A stretch of 64,000 nt of DNA, from the NCBI GenBank assembly GCA_050950645.1, contig JBMNHZ010000018.1, positions 124,001 through 188,000 on the forward strand, given 5' to 3'. The translations under genes and the position numbers were made by a program. The notes beneath the pieces were generated by a model. It made no database searches. It saw only the letters and a list, made by a program, of their open reading frames with translations, and was not told where the DNA came from. Positions 26,151 to 35,420 of the stretch are shown in pieces. The number at the start of each line of letters is the position of its first letter. Position 1 is the first letter of the stretch. Origin of the DNA: BRH-c25 sp012519325. Lineage in GTDB: Bacteria; Bacillota; Clostridia; Lutisporales; Lutisporaceae.

Positions 26151-27335
26151 ATGAAAAAAATCATTGCATTTTTGCTGGTATTAACGATGCTATTGTCATT
26201 GGTTGCCTGTACACAAAAACCAGCCAAAGAGACTACTGCTCAAGAGAATACGGGCGAAGACGCTGGAAAGTTTGACGGTCAGGTCTATGTTGGCCTGATT
26301 TATGCTCAAACAGGCAACGCAACATATCTTGGCACCTGCAACTATCATGCTATTTCTGCTGCTGTCAAAGAAATCAATGAAGCGGGTGGTATTCTTGGTA
26401 AGGAAGTCGTTCTAGTAACTGAAGATGAAGGCGAAACCGTTGACTCTTCTGTAAAGGCTATGCAAAAGCTTCTAGAGGATGAACGCCTGATTGCAGCTTG
26501 CGGTTCTCTCTATTCTCCTAGAGCTATAGCGGCTGTTCCATATGTTGAAGAGCGTGAGATTCCTGTGTTTGTATTTGGCAGTTCTGACGAACTTGTCAGC
26601 AAGTGCGGCGATTGGGTTTGGATGACTCGTCCACCTGATAAGTTCAATGGCAAAGCTACTGCAAAGTACCTTGTTGAAAACCTGAAATGCAAGAATCCAG
26701 CAGTTATTTATGCTACCGATGCCTATGGCGACGGCTATAGAGTTTCTCTGCAAAATGCACTTGCTGAGTATAACATCACTCTTGACGAGAAACTCGTATT
26801 TGGTATTTCACCGGACGACACAAACTTCTCTAACCAGATAGCACAGATTGCAGCTTCTGATGCAGATTGCCTGGTTGCTATCGGCACAAATCCCGCACCT
26901 TATATTGTCTCTCAGGTTGCAGACGCCAAACTTGATATTCCTCTGATGGGTTCTGCTGCATTCTGCAACGACACTGTTTTTAGTCAGTGTGGTCAAGCTG
27001 CAAACGGCTGGTATACAGTTGCTGACTGGTCTACTGATCTGAGCACTCCGGCAGCAGAGAAGTTCAAGGCTACACTCATGGAGATGGTTGGCAATCTTGA
27101 TACTTCCTGCCAGGCTTGTTGTTATCCGTCTATTTATCTTTTGAAAGCTGCCTGTGAAAAGGCTGGTACAACAGAAGATCCTGCTGCTATCAACGCAGCT
27201 TTATATGAAATTGAAATTGAGAGTGTCACCGGTAAGATGAAATACAATGGAGACCACAGCTTTGCAACACAGGTTATTGTCACCCAAAATAAGGATGGCA
27301 GGCCAGCTCTGATTGATACCGTGGTGTTCCGCTAA
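26151..27335 (+). CDS. Branched-chain amino-acid-type ABC transporter, substrate-binding lipoprotein (LivJ-like)
   Basis: The 394-residue protein has a lipoprotein signal (IIAFLLVLTMLLSLVACTQK, lipobox LVAC) and the type I periplasmic-binding fold of Leu/Ile/Val receptors: YVGLIYAQTGNATYLG, INEAGGILGKEVVLV, VAACGSLYSPRAIAA-like segment, YATDAYGDGYR. It binds the ligand outside the cell and delivers it to the permeases encoded next. Amino acids, amides, urea or aromatic acids are all possible ligands in this family. ATG 26151 follows AGGAGGG. First gene of cassette 2, followed by a large perfect palindrome. Confidence 0.88.
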   Translation: MKKIIAFLLVLTMLLSLVACTQKPAKETTAQENTGEDAGKFDGQVYVGLIYAQTGNATYLGTCNYHAISAAVKEINEAGGILGKEVVLVTEDEGETVDSSVKAMQKLLEDERLIAACGSLYSPRAIAAVPYVEEREIPVFVFGSSDELVSKCGDWVWMTRPPDKFNGKATAKYLVENLKCKNPAVIYATDAYGDGYRVSLQNALAEYNITLDEKLVFGISPDDTNFSNQIAQIAASDADCLVAIGTNPAPYIVSQVADAKLDIPLMGSAAFCNDTVFSQCGQAANGWYTVADWSTDLSTPAAEKFKATLMEMVGNLDTSCQACCYPSIYLLKAACEKAGTTEDPAAINAALYEIEIESVTGKMKYNGDHSFATQVIVTQNKDGRPALIDTVVFR

Positions 27336-27355
27336 TTATGAAATAAAATACTTTA

Positions 27356-27405
27356 AATTTAAATTAGGTATATCTGTCTTAAGACAGATATACCTAATTT
27401 AAATT
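27356..27405 (+). repeat. Perfect 50-base palindrome between binding-protein and permease genes
   Basis: Twenty-five bases on each side of the CTTAAG centre (27380/27381) are exact reverse complements, with no mismatch. The outer parts are AT-only (AATTTAAATT), the inner arm reads AGGTATATCTGTCTT. In RNA it forms a very stable hairpin with almost no loop and no following T run. It could protect the receptor mRNA or be a bidirectional protein site. Confidence 0.75.
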
Positions 27406-27420
27406 AGTAAAGGAGACATC

Positions 27421-28311
27421 ATGACAACTTTTTTATCTCTAACGATTAACGGTCTTGCTATGGGTATGGTTTATGCGCTGATTGCAATGGGATTAGTAAT
27501 ACTGGTTCGTGCTGTAGGCGTTATGAATTTTGCGCAAGGTGATTTGCTTGCTCTTGGTGCATACATTACGTGTGCATTTATTGTTGATGTCAAGTTACCT
27601 TTTTGGGCATTTATACCTGTTACTTTGCTCTGCTTTGCAGCAATTGCAATCATTTTTATGTTTACATGTTATTGGCCATTGCGAAAGGCGAGTTATGTAC
27701 AGGCAGTAATTGTAGCAACAATTGGCGCAAGTATTTGTATCAGAGAGCTTTGTATTAAAATATGGGGGCCAATCGCAATCAATATGCCAGCAATTATTCA
27801 AGATCACGAGACAAATTCCGGGCTTGTAATCAATCTATTTGGTGTAAATCTGCAAATCCAGTTCTTGTTGACGATTGGCATTTGCTTTGCGTTGATCCTT
27901 TTAGTCTTTTTGCTGTTTGAAAAGCTTTATGCCGGTCGAATGATGGAGGCAGCGGCACAAGATAAGTATGCTGCAGAACTCATTGGTATTCCAACGATTG
28001 TGACTACCATGGCTACCTATATTATTGTAGTAACCATTGTATCCTATGGAGGATTTATGATTGCACCTATCTATTTTGTGTCTACTTCGCTTGCCCTGCA
28101 CCAGTTGCGCGCATTTGCAGGTGTTGTCATTGGTGGATTTGGAAATATAAAAGGTGCGGTAATTGGTTCGGTGTTTGTGGGTTTAATCGAGGCTTACAGT
28201 TCTGTATGGTTCTCTACTTACAAAGATGCTGTTGTATTCCTGATATTGATTGTAGTGCTTATTTTCAGGCCGCAAGGCATTTTTGGGGAAAAAATTGCTG
28301 ACAAGGCATGA
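27421..28311 (+). CDS. Branched-chain amino-acid-type ABC permease (LivH-like)
   Basis: The 296-residue protein has eight or so hydrophobic helices with the LivH signatures GLAMGMVYALIAMGLVILVRAVGVMNFAQGD at the N-terminus and FAGVVIGGFGNIKGAVIGSVFVGL near the end. It forms the channel with the LivM-like subunit encoded next, whose frame it touches (TGA of this gene overlaps an ATG at 28308). A GGAGAC site precedes ATG 27421. Confidence 0.9.
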   Translation: MTTFLSLTINGLAMGMVYALIAMGLVILVRAVGVMNFAQGDLLALGAYITCAFIVDVKLPFWAFIPVTLLCFAAIAIIFMFTCYWPLRKASYVQAVIVATIGASICIRELCIKIWGPIAINMPAIIQDHETNSGLVINLFGVNLQIQFLLTIGICFALILLVFLLFEKLYAGRMMEAAAQDKYAAELIGIPTIVTTMATYIIVVTIVSYGGFMIAPIYFVSTSLALHQLRAFAGVVIGGFGNIKGAVIGSVFVGLIEAYSSVWFSTYKDAVVFLILIVVLIFRPQGIFGEKIADKA

Positions 28312-28325
28312 GAGAGGTGAGGAAT

Positions 28326-29321
28326 ATGACGCTAAATAAAGTAAAACATACAAAAATCTTTTCGTTGCAGACAATATTCGTAGGGCTTGCTACAGCAATT
28401 ATTGTAACAGCTATATATCTGAAGAGCGGCAGATATACTCTGTTTGCGTTGAATCAGACGCTAATCTACTCCTTTTGCACAATGAGTATTTCAATCATGC
28501 TCGGCATGGGAGGCATGATGACGTTTGCTTCGATTTCTTTCTTTGGACTTGGTGCGTACATCACAGCAAATTTAGCTACGGGAAGGCTGGGCGTAACAGT
28601 TGACACTGCATCTATACTGATAATTGCTCCTATTTTGTCAGCAATTGTCGGAGCTATCATTGGTGCACCCTTGCTGCGCTTGAAAGGTACATATTTCACA
28701 TTTGCTACGATTGGTTTAGTACAGGTTGCTTATTCCTTCTTCAACAATTATGAGCCTCTGTTCGGCGGTTACAACGGAATTTCAAACATTCCCAGTCTAA
28801 AGTTGGCTGGATACGAAATTTCCAGCAGAAAGGAATGGTTCTTGGTACTTGTAGTGGCTGTAATCATCGGTGCTCTTGTAGTTGAACGGATCCGGCACAC
28901 TAGTCTGGGTCGGTCACTGGCAGCAATCAGAGATAATGACACTGCTGCACAAACACTTGGTGTAGATGTGTATAAAACCAAAGTGTATGCATTTTCTATT
29001 TCAGCAGCTTTTTGCGCATTCGGTGGTGCACTTTATGCTATGGTTACCCGATTTGCAGCGGCAGACTGTTTTACTTATCAAAACGGAATACCGTTTATAG
29101 TCATGGCCATGCTTGGCGGTGTAAACAGTACTTTTGGATGTGTGTTAGGATCGATTCTTGTTGGTATGCTTCCGGAATGGCTGCGTATTCTGGAAAAATA
29201 TATGCAGCTTATCTACGGTGTCGGTGTTATCCTGCTAATGATCTTTATGCCGATGGGTCTAAATGGTTTTCGTGAGGTGCTGGTCAAGCGCATTCGCCAC
29301 AAGCAAACAAAGGCCAGCTAA
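28326..29321 (+). CDS. Branched-chain amino-acid-type ABC permease (LivM-like)
   Basis: The 331-residue protein is very hydrophobic and carries LivM motifs: GMGGMMTFASISFFGLGAYITA, LKGTYFTFATIGLVQ and AIRDNDTAAQTLGVDVYKTKVYAFSISA (the cytoplasmic coupling loop) and AMLGGVNSTFGCVLGSILV. ATG 28326 has a GAGAGGTGAGG site at proper distance; an upstream ATG at 28308 overlaps the previous stop and lacks one. Second channel subunit. Confidence 0.9.
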   Translation: MTLNKVKHTKIFSLQTIFVGLATAIIVTAIYLKSGRYTLFALNQTLIYSFCTMSISIMLGMGGMMTFASISFFGLGAYITANLATGRLGVTVDTASILIIAPILSAIVGAIIGAPLLRLKGTYFTFATIGLVQVAYSFFNNYEPLFGGYNGISNIPSLKLAGYEISSRKEWFLVLVVAVIIGALVVERIRHTSLGRSLAAIRDNDTAAQTLGVDVYKTKVYAFSISAAFCAFGGALYAMVTRFAAADCFTYQNGIPFIVMAMLGGVNSTFGCVLGSILVGMLPEWLRILEKYMQLIYGVGVILLMIFMPMGLNGFREVLVKRIRHKQTKAS

Positions 29322-29627
29322 TTATAGTAAAAGTATATAAGAAAAACTTTAATAATGCTTATAGACTCATGACAGCGAAAAACATATCTATAAAACTAAA
29401 ATGGTAAAGTATACATAAAATTGGTGGTTTAAAATAACAAGTTGAACTTTTCTATTTAAACATCAAGTACAGTACTATTAAACTATGGATAATATATAAA
29501 GCCGGATGATGTACTAGATGTTAAAAATGTTAATAGAGTTGTTATGTTAACTATTAGTTTTGATGGGTAGAAAAGTGGCTTATGTCACCGATTTAATATA
29601 ATACTAATTCTACAAGGGGGAAAAAGA
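29322..29627. other. Gene-free gap inside the transporter operon
   Basis: About 300 AT-rich bases separate the permease and ATPase genes. I see no open frame with a ribosome binding site and no strong hairpin. AATATAAT near 29595 could be a -10 box for a second promoter driving the ATPase, kinase, peptidase and malic enzyme genes. Confidence 0.4.
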
Positions 29628-30386
29628 ATGAACCCTGTTTTGCGACTTGATAATGTATGTAAAAACTTTGGCGGTGTTGTTGCAGCCGATCATGTTTCTT
29701 TTTCGGTTTATCCCGGTGAAATCCACGGTTTGATCGGCCCAAACGGTGCAGGAAAAAGCACGCTAATAAATCTGATTAGTGGCATCTATGCTTGTGATAA
29801 CGGACGAGTTTTTTTAGACGAAAGGGAAATCACGAACGTCCCTGCTCATCAGCGTGCCAGAATGGGAATCGGGCGGACATTTCAGACCCCCCGTTTTATG
29901 TATCGTTCCAGCATTCGAGATAACCTCTTACTCGGAACAGATCTTAGTAATGGATTTGGTTATCTTAAGAGTTTTTTTGGTAAAAAAGGTAACGATTTTC
30001 ATAGCGAATTGCAGGATTTGATGAGCTATGCAGGTTTCTCCTTTGGCTGGGAGGATGATATTGACGGTATGCCTTTCGGGCAAAGAAAAATCCTAGAAAT
30101 CGTTCGTGCGCTATTAACGCATCCAAAAGTGATTTTGGTTGATGAACCTGCTGCTGGACTGAATAGAAGTGAGGTTGTTAATGTCGTTGCGTTGCTTAAT
30201 TTGGCGGCAAAAAAACGCGGCATTGGTGTATTGTTGATTGAGCATGTCATGGACATGGTAATGAATGTTTGTGAGCAGATTGTAGTAATCAATTTTGGTA
30301 AAGTAATCGCGGAGGGAACTCCTGAGCAAGTATCTTCTAATAACGATGTAATCGAATCTTATCTTGGGAGGAAGAAGAATGCTTAA
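29628..30386 (+). CDS. Branched-chain amino-acid-type ABC ATPase (LivG-like)
   Basis: The 252-residue protein has Walker A GPNGAGKST, the LivG-type loop GIGRTFQTPRFM (Q-loop), a short signature region MPFGQRKILEIVRAL, Walker B VILVDEPAAGLN and the H-loop LLIEHVMDMVM. It powers the transporter together with the LivF-like subunit. ATG 29628 follows AAGGGGGAAAAAG. It overlaps the next gene by eight bases. Confidence 0.9.
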   Translation: MNPVLRLDNVCKNFGGVVAADHVSFSVYPGEIHGLIGPNGAGKSTLINLISGIYACDNGRVFLDEREITNVPAHQRARMGIGRTFQTPRFMYRSSIRDNLLLGTDLSNGFGYLKSFFGKKGNDFHSELQDLMSYAGFSFGWEDDIDGMPFGQRKILEIVRALLTHPKVILVDEPAAGLNRSEVVNVVALLNLAAKKRGIGVLLIEHVMDMVMNVCEQIVVINFGKVIAEGTPEQVSSNNDVIESYLGRKKNA

Positions 30387-31122
30387 AATATGCAGCTTGC
30401 ACGCTTACTACGGTGCAATTGAAGCATTGAAAGGTTTGGACCTGGACATTCAGGGCGAAAAAATCACCTGCATTATTGGCAGCAATGGTGCCGGCAAAAC
30501 GACTCTTCTGAAATCAATTTCCGGCATTGTTCGTCGAACAGGATCAATTAAATTTGAGGGGAAAGAAATCATTAATAATTCTCCCAGGAAAAATGCAATT
30601 CTTGGTATCACGCACGTTCCGGAAGGCCGTCATGCATTTCCAGGCCTTACAGTGGAAGAAAACCTCGAAACAGGCACAATCTCCTGGCATGGTTTTTTTG
30701 GAAACAAGCCATACAAAGAAGATATGGAAGAAGTATATACTCTATTTCCGCGGCTTAAGGAACGAAGAAAGCAGTATGCATGGAGTCTTTCTGGCGGTGA
30801 GCAGCAAATGCTTGCAATAGGCAGAGCAATAATGGCTCGTCCAAAGCTTTTGATGTTGGATGAACCGTCCATGGGACTTGCTCCTTTGGTTGTAGAAGAG
30901 CTGTTTGAAAAGATCATTCAAATAAACAAAAATGGGATACCGATCCTTTTGGTCGAGCAAAATGCACGCATGGCTCTTGATATAGCACATTATGCTTATG
31001 TAATTGATTCCGGACGAATTGTACTGAATGGAGATGCGAAGGATTTGGTGAACGACCCTCGTGTAATCCAAGCATATTTTGGTAGTCTTTCTAGAGAAGA
31101 AAATAACAAAATTGACGATTGA
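30379..31122 (+). CDS. Branched-chain amino-acid-type ABC ATPase (LivF-like)
   Basis: The 247-residue protein has LHAYYGAIEALKG at the N-terminus, Walker A GSNGAGKTT, HVPEGRHAFPGLTVEENL, signature LSGGEQQMLAIGRAIM, Walker B LLMLDEPSMGLAP and H-loop LLVEQN, all typical of LivF. ATG 30379 lies behind GGGAGGAAG within the end of the previous gene, indicating coupled translation. Confidence 0.9.
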   Translation: MLKICSLHAYYGAIEALKGLDLDIQGEKITCIIGSNGAGKTTLLKSISGIVRRTGSIKFEGKEIINNSPRKNAILGITHVPEGRHAFPGLTVEENLETGTISWHGFFGNKPYKEDMEEVYTLFPRLKERRKQYAWSLSGGEQQMLAIGRAIMARPKLLMLDEPSMGLAPLVVEELFEKIIQINKNGIPILLVEQNARMALDIAHYAYVIDSGRIVLNGDAKDLVNDPRVIQAYFGSLSREENNKIDD

Positions 31123-31134
31123 AAGGAAATCATT

Positions 31135-32628
31135 ATGAATGAAAAACTAATCGCAGCGTATGATTTCGGTACTAGTGGCTGTAAGCTTGCGCTAATTGAT
31201 TTTTTTGGTGCTGTACGCGCCAGTGCGTCTTCAAGCTATTGCTTTGAAACGCCACATTTAGGTTGGGCAGAGCAGGATCCTACTGTATACTGGGATGCAC
31301 TTTGTAAGGTTACACCTGCGGCACTTGCCTACGGCGGATTGAGCAAAGACTGCATCTGTGCTGCCGTGTTTGCAACAATCTGGAAAGGCATTATACCAGT
31401 AGATAGAAATGGGCAACCCTTGCGAAATAATATACTTTGGCTCGATGGTCGCGCCAAAAAAGAGGCTGCCGAATTAAACGAAAAACTCGGAATAGATATA
31501 CTGTCACATAAGGATTATTGGCCGAAACTGCTTTGGTATTTAAGAAATGAGCCGAAAAAATATGAGAATACTCACATTATCTTTGATGTAAACTCCTATT
31601 TGTGCTTTTTGCTTACGGGAGAAGCGGCAGTTAGTTCTGCAAATCATTTTACGAAATCTGAAGATCCAATATCGCAGCAGGCATACGATCGTTTTTTTAA
31701 AGTATCAGAAATTGAAAAAAAGCTGTTTCCTCTAATGGTATCTCCGTCAGATGAAATTGGTCGCATTACGCAGCAGGCTTCTGCAATGACAGGTCTCCCT
31801 GAGGGTATTCCTGTTTTTGCCGGCTGTACAGATGTTATGGCCATCCCAGTTGGAGTTGGTGCTTCGGTAGTGGGCAGTAGCCATGTTTACTTGGGGACAT
31901 CCGGTTGGTTTGGACAAATTACCCCAATCAGTAAACGAAAAAGCTGCTTTCTTGCTTCGCCATATACGCCGGCGTCAGATGTTACAATATACGGCTTGAA
32001 TGCTGCCTGCACTGCCATTGACTGGGCAATTGCACGGTTTTATCCACAGGAACTTGCGGAAATGGGAATGGAGATCTATTCTTTTTTGGAAAAAGATCTT
32101 GCAAAAGTACCCGCAGGTTCAGACGGTTTGATTGCTACAACATGGCTGTACAACGAACGGCCGCCGGTTTATGAAAAAGCTCGTGGTTTATACTTAAATA
32201 TCTCTTGCCATCATGAGAGGCAGCACTTTGTTAATGCCATGCGTGAGTCTGTTGCGTATATGCTTCGCTGGAAAAAAGAATTGATGGAACAAGTCAGTGG
32301 TATTCAAAGTTCGACAATTCGCGTAGCTGGAGGTGGCGCAAGGAGCAGTCACTGGATGCAGATCCTTGCGAATGTTTTAAATATACCGGTCGAAATAACG
32401 GCTGCACCTCAATATGCTGGAGCTTTAGGCGCAGCTAGCTGTGCACTTATTGGATTAAAAGAATTGTCAAGCTTTGAAGATATGGGGAAAGTGATCCATG
32501 CATCAAAGTGTTTCTGGCCGGACGAGCAAAATGAAATTTACAATAATTTTTATGATGCTTATCGTGAGCTACCGGTACTAAACGGAATTTTTGATAAGCT
32601 GAACAAGGGAATGAATGAAAAGATATGA
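31135..32628 (+). CDS. FGGY-family carbohydrate kinase (xylulokinase-like)
   Basis: The 497-residue protein has FGGY motifs: AYDFGTSGCKLALIDFFG (phosphate 1), HLGWAEQDPTVYWDAL, NNILWLDGRAKKEA, FAGCTDVMAIPVGVGA, YLGTSGWFGQI and the C-domain IRVAGGGARSSHWMQILANVL followed by AAPQYAGALGAASCALIG. It is closer to xylulokinase-type members than to the glycerol-kinase-like protein at 10849. It phosphorylates a sugar or polyol hydroxyl with ATP; the substrate is unknown. It lies 12 bases behind the LivF-like gene and overlaps the next gene (ATGA), so it belongs to the same operon. Intact to the end. Confidence 0.87.
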   Translation: MNEKLIAAYDFGTSGCKLALIDFFGAVRASASSSYCFETPHLGWAEQDPTVYWDALCKVTPAALAYGGLSKDCICAAVFATIWKGIIPVDRNGQPLRNNILWLDGRAKKEAAELNEKLGIDILSHKDYWPKLLWYLRNEPKKYENTHIIFDVNSYLCFLLTGEAAVSSANHFTKSEDPISQQAYDRFFKVSEIEKKLFPLMVSPSDEIGRITQQASAMTGLPEGIPVFAGCTDVMAIPVGVGASVVGSSHVYLGTSGWFGQITPISKRKSCFLASPYTPASDVTIYGLNAACTAIDWAIARFYPQELAEMGMEIYSFLEKDLAKVPAGSDGLIATTWLYNERPPVYEKARGLYLNISCHHERQHFVNAMRESVAYMLRWKKELMEQVSGIQSSTIRVAGGGARSSHWMQILANVLNIPVEITAAPQYAGALGAASCALIGLKELSSFEDMGKVIHASKCFWPDEQNEIYNNFYDAYRELPVLNGIFDKLNKGMNEKI

Positions 32629-34124
32629 AAATATTTGTAAGCGAGTTCAAACAAGAATCTAATTCGTTTAACCCTACCTTAACAGATGCAGCGGGATTTG
32701 AGCGGTTGGGGGTTCTTCGCGGCGAAGAACTGCTAAGTATAAAAAATGGCCTGCATATAACAGTCAAAGGGATAATTGACGGCATAATAAAATATGGCGG
32801 TGAAGTCGTACCAGGTATTGCGATGTGTGCTGGCAGTGGAGGCCCAATTCATCATGATGTACTTGAACAGTTTTTGAAAGAAATCTCACAAGTCATACAG
32901 GAAAACGGCCCTTTTGACGCTGTTGTACTATCGTTACACGGTGCTACAATTACACAGCATACAGATGATGCGTGTGGTGATATTCTTGCTTGTGTGAGGA
33001 AACTGATTGGCGATAAAGCGATCCTTTCTGCCTCATGTGATTTGCACGCAAATATCACAGAGAAGATGCTTGAAAACGCTGATTTTTTAACAGGTTTCCA
33101 CACGTATCCTCATTTGGATTTTTACGAAACAGGAAATCGTGCAGCGTGTTTATGTATGCAGAAACTAGCGGGAAGACCGTTAAAAATGGTGCGCGCTGCA
33201 GTACCTATGATGGTTCCGCCTACATACTATACGACAGATCGGGGAGAAATCAAAAAATTGATGAATCATGCATCTGCAATGGTCGAACAAGGAAAGATAA
33301 TAGACTACTCGATCTTTCAAGTACAGCCATGGCTTGACGTATCCGAAATCACAAGTACGATCCTTGTAATTGGTGAAGACGAAGCAACAGCAAAAATATG
33401 TGCAATGGATCTTGCACTACACCAATATAATATTCGCAATCTTTTGCAACAAAAGTTTTACTCGATAGAAGAAGTTATCGAACTGGCAAGAAACAAGAAG
33501 ACAGACAGGCCTATACTTCTGGTAGATTCGGCTGATTCTCCAAATGCAGGCGCAACGTGCGACAGTGCAGAGGTATTAAAAGAACTAATCCCACACGCAG
33601 AAGAATTAAGCGCAGCATTTCCGCTAAGCGACTATGAAGCGGTAGAACAGGCATTCCAAATCGGTGTAGGTAATTTTGCAAACTTTTCGCTTGGCGCAAA
33701 AATAGCGCCATCACTGACACAACCAGTTATGGTTAATGCGGAAGTGAAAAGCCTGCATAAAGGTGTATTCCAATTAGAAGGTCCGGCAAATCGCGGTGGT
33801 TTATGCAACATTGGGCGAAGTGCGGTTCTTTCAGTTGGAAAAATTCAGATACTTGTTTGCAATTATGCGACTAAGATTGGAGATCCACAGTTCTACAAAG
33901 GCTTTGGTATCGACCCCAGTCTCTGTGATCTTGTTGTGGTTAAAGCTTGTACATCTTTTAGAGCTTCATATGAGCCGGTTTCTGAGTCTATTTGTTTAAC
34001 GCAGACTCCCGGTGCTGCAAATTCAGATTTGAAGCTGCTGCCCTACACAAAACTCCCCTATCCGTTGTTTCCTTTTGATGAAATTAAGGAAGAGGATATA
34101 AAGGCACCAAAGCGGTACCGTTGA
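32625..34124 (+). CDS. M81-family metallopeptidase (MlrC/microcystinase C-like)
   Basis: The 499-residue protein has the M81/DUF1485 landmarks: the N-terminal FKQESNSFNP, VVLSLHGATITQHTDDACGDI, SCDLHANIT, GFHTYPHLDFYETG (zinc-ligand region), DSADSPNAGATCDS (family DxADNPGGG-like) and the C-terminal half with FEPNEL-like KGVFQLEGPANRGG. Characterised members such as MlrC hydrolyse small peptides or linearised microcystin; most members are uncharacterised and occur with ABC transporters. Here it would act on the compound imported by the Liv-type transporter, before or after phosphorylation. Start overlaps the kinase stop (ATGA at 32625). Confidence 0.85.
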   Translation: MKIFVSEFKQESNSFNPTLTDAAGFERLGVLRGEELLSIKNGLHITVKGIIDGIIKYGGEVVPGIAMCAGSGGPIHHDVLEQFLKEISQVIQENGPFDAVVLSLHGATITQHTDDACGDILACVRKLIGDKAILSASCDLHANITEKMLENADFLTGFHTYPHLDFYETGNRAACLCMQKLAGRPLKMVRAAVPMMVPPTYYTTDRGEIKKLMNHASAMVEQGKIIDYSIFQVQPWLDVSEITSTILVIGEDEATAKICAMDLALHQYNIRNLLQQKFYSIEEVIELARNKKTDRPILLVDSADSPNAGATCDSAEVLKELIPHAEELSAAFPLSDYEAVEQAFQIGVGNFANFSLGAKIAPSLTQPVMVNAEVKSLHKGVFQLEGPANRGGLCNIGRSAVLSVGKIQILVCNYATKIGDPQFYKGFGIDPSLCDLVVVKACTSFRASYEPVSESICLTQTPGAANSDLKLLPYTKLPYPLFPFDEIKEEDIKAPKRYR

Positions 34125-34186
34125 GCCTATGATGGCATTTGCCATGAAATTTAGTAGCTAGTTACATAATAAAAAGGAGAATGAAA

Positions 34187-35359
34187 ATGGATTATCAAAA
34201 AGAATCACTTCGTTTGCATGGCGAATGGAAAGGGAAAATTGAGGTTGTTCCAACAGTATCGGTTGAGAATAAAGATGACTTGTCTCTTGCATATACGCCC
34301 GGTGTTGCACAGCCTTGTCTGGAAATACAGAAGAATCATGACAAGAGCTACGAATTGACCCGTCGTCATAATCTCTGTGCAGTCATCACGGACGGTTCTG
34401 CAGTTCTGGGACTAGGTGATATCGGCCCAGAGGCCGGCATGCCAGTCATGGAAGGCAAATGCGTGCTTTTTAAAACGTTCGGTGGAGTAGATGCTTTCCC
34501 GCTTTGCATCAAGACCAAAGACGTGGACAAGTTTGTTAACACGGTCTATCTTGTTTCCGGCTCGTTTGGCGGTATTAATTTGGAGGATATCTCCGCACCA
34601 AGATGCTTTGAGATTGAGAGAAAGCTCAAGGAAAAATGCGACATTCCTGTTTTTCACGACGATCAGCACGGTACTGCTGTCATTACACTTGCAGGTCTTA
34701 TCAATGCACTTAAGGTCGTTGGCAAGAAGAAGGAAGACGTGAAAATTGTCGTTTCCGGCGCAGGCGCTGCTGCAATTTCCATTGTGAAGTTGCTGCTGTC
34801 AGCAGGATTTAAGGACATCACTATGTGCGATCGCAAAGGAGCAGTCTATGAAGGCCGTGAGGGGCTCAACTGGATTAAGGAAGAGATTGCAAAGGACACG
34901 AACCTTAACCGCAGCGAAGGGACATTAGCGAAACAACTGGTTGGAGCAGATGTGTTTATTGGTGTTTCTGCACCCGGGATTGTAACAAAGGATATGGTTC
35001 AGACCATGAATCAAGACGCAATTATTTTTGCCTGCGCGAATCCCACACCGGAGATTTTTCCGCATGAGGCAAAAGCTGGTGGAGCAAGGGTCATATCTAC
35101 TGGTCGCTCGGACTATCCGAACCAAATCAATAATGTTCTGGCATTCCCGGGCATCTTCCGAGGTGCATTCGATGTGCGCGCAAGTGATATTAATGAAGAA
35201 ATGAAGATGGCCGCCGCCGAAGCACTGGCAGGACTTATCTCCGATGACGAGTTGAGTGAAGACTACATTATCCCGAAGGCATTCGATCCACGTGTAGGCC
35301 CTGCTGTTGCAAAAGCAGTCGCAGAAGCCGCAAGAAAATCCGGCGTTGCTAGAATATGA
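34187..35359 (+). CDS. NAD-dependent malic enzyme
   Basis: The 390-residue protein is a short bacterial malic enzyme without phosphotransacetylase domain. Motifs include SLAYTPGVAQPCLEI, ITDGSAVLGLGDIGPEAGMPVMEGK, LEDISAPRCFEIE, the catalytic VFHDDQHGTAVI and the Rossmann glycine motif VVSGAGAAAISIVKLLL. It converts malate to pyruvate, CO2 and reduced cofactor. ATG 34187 is at the right distance from AAGGAG; ATG 34181 is too close. It lies ~60 bases behind the M81 gene and is the last gene before a terminator, so it may turn the carbon skeleton released by cassette 2 into pyruvate. Confidence 0.92.
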   Translation: MDYQKESLRLHGEWKGKIEVVPTVSVENKDDLSLAYTPGVAQPCLEIQKNHDKSYELTRRHNLCAVITDGSAVLGLGDIGPEAGMPVMEGKCVLFKTFGGVDAFPLCIKTKDVDKFVNTVYLVSGSFGGINLEDISAPRCFEIERKLKEKCDIPVFHDDQHGTAVITLAGLINALKVVGKKKEDVKIVVSGAGAAAISIVKLLLSAGFKDITMCDRKGAVYEGREGLNWIKEEIAKDTNLNRSEGTLAKQLVGADVFIGVSAPGIVTKDMVQTMNQDAIIFACANPTPEIFPHEAKAGGARVISTGRSDYPNQINNVLAFPGIFRGAFDVRASDINEEMKMAAAEALAGLISDDELSEDYIIPKAFDPRVGPAVAKAVAEAARKSGVARI

Positions 35360-35390
35360 TTAACATATACTTAATAATCCTGTCAACTGA

Positions 35391-35420
35391 GAAGAAGAAT
35401 GCATAGCATTCTTCTTTTAT
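35391..35420 (+). terminator. Intrinsic terminator closing cassette 2
   Basis: AGAAGAATGC (35393-35402), loop ATA, GCATTCTTCT (35406-35415), then TTTTAT. Perfect ten-pair stem directly before the convergent riboflavin transporter stop. Confidence 0.85.
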
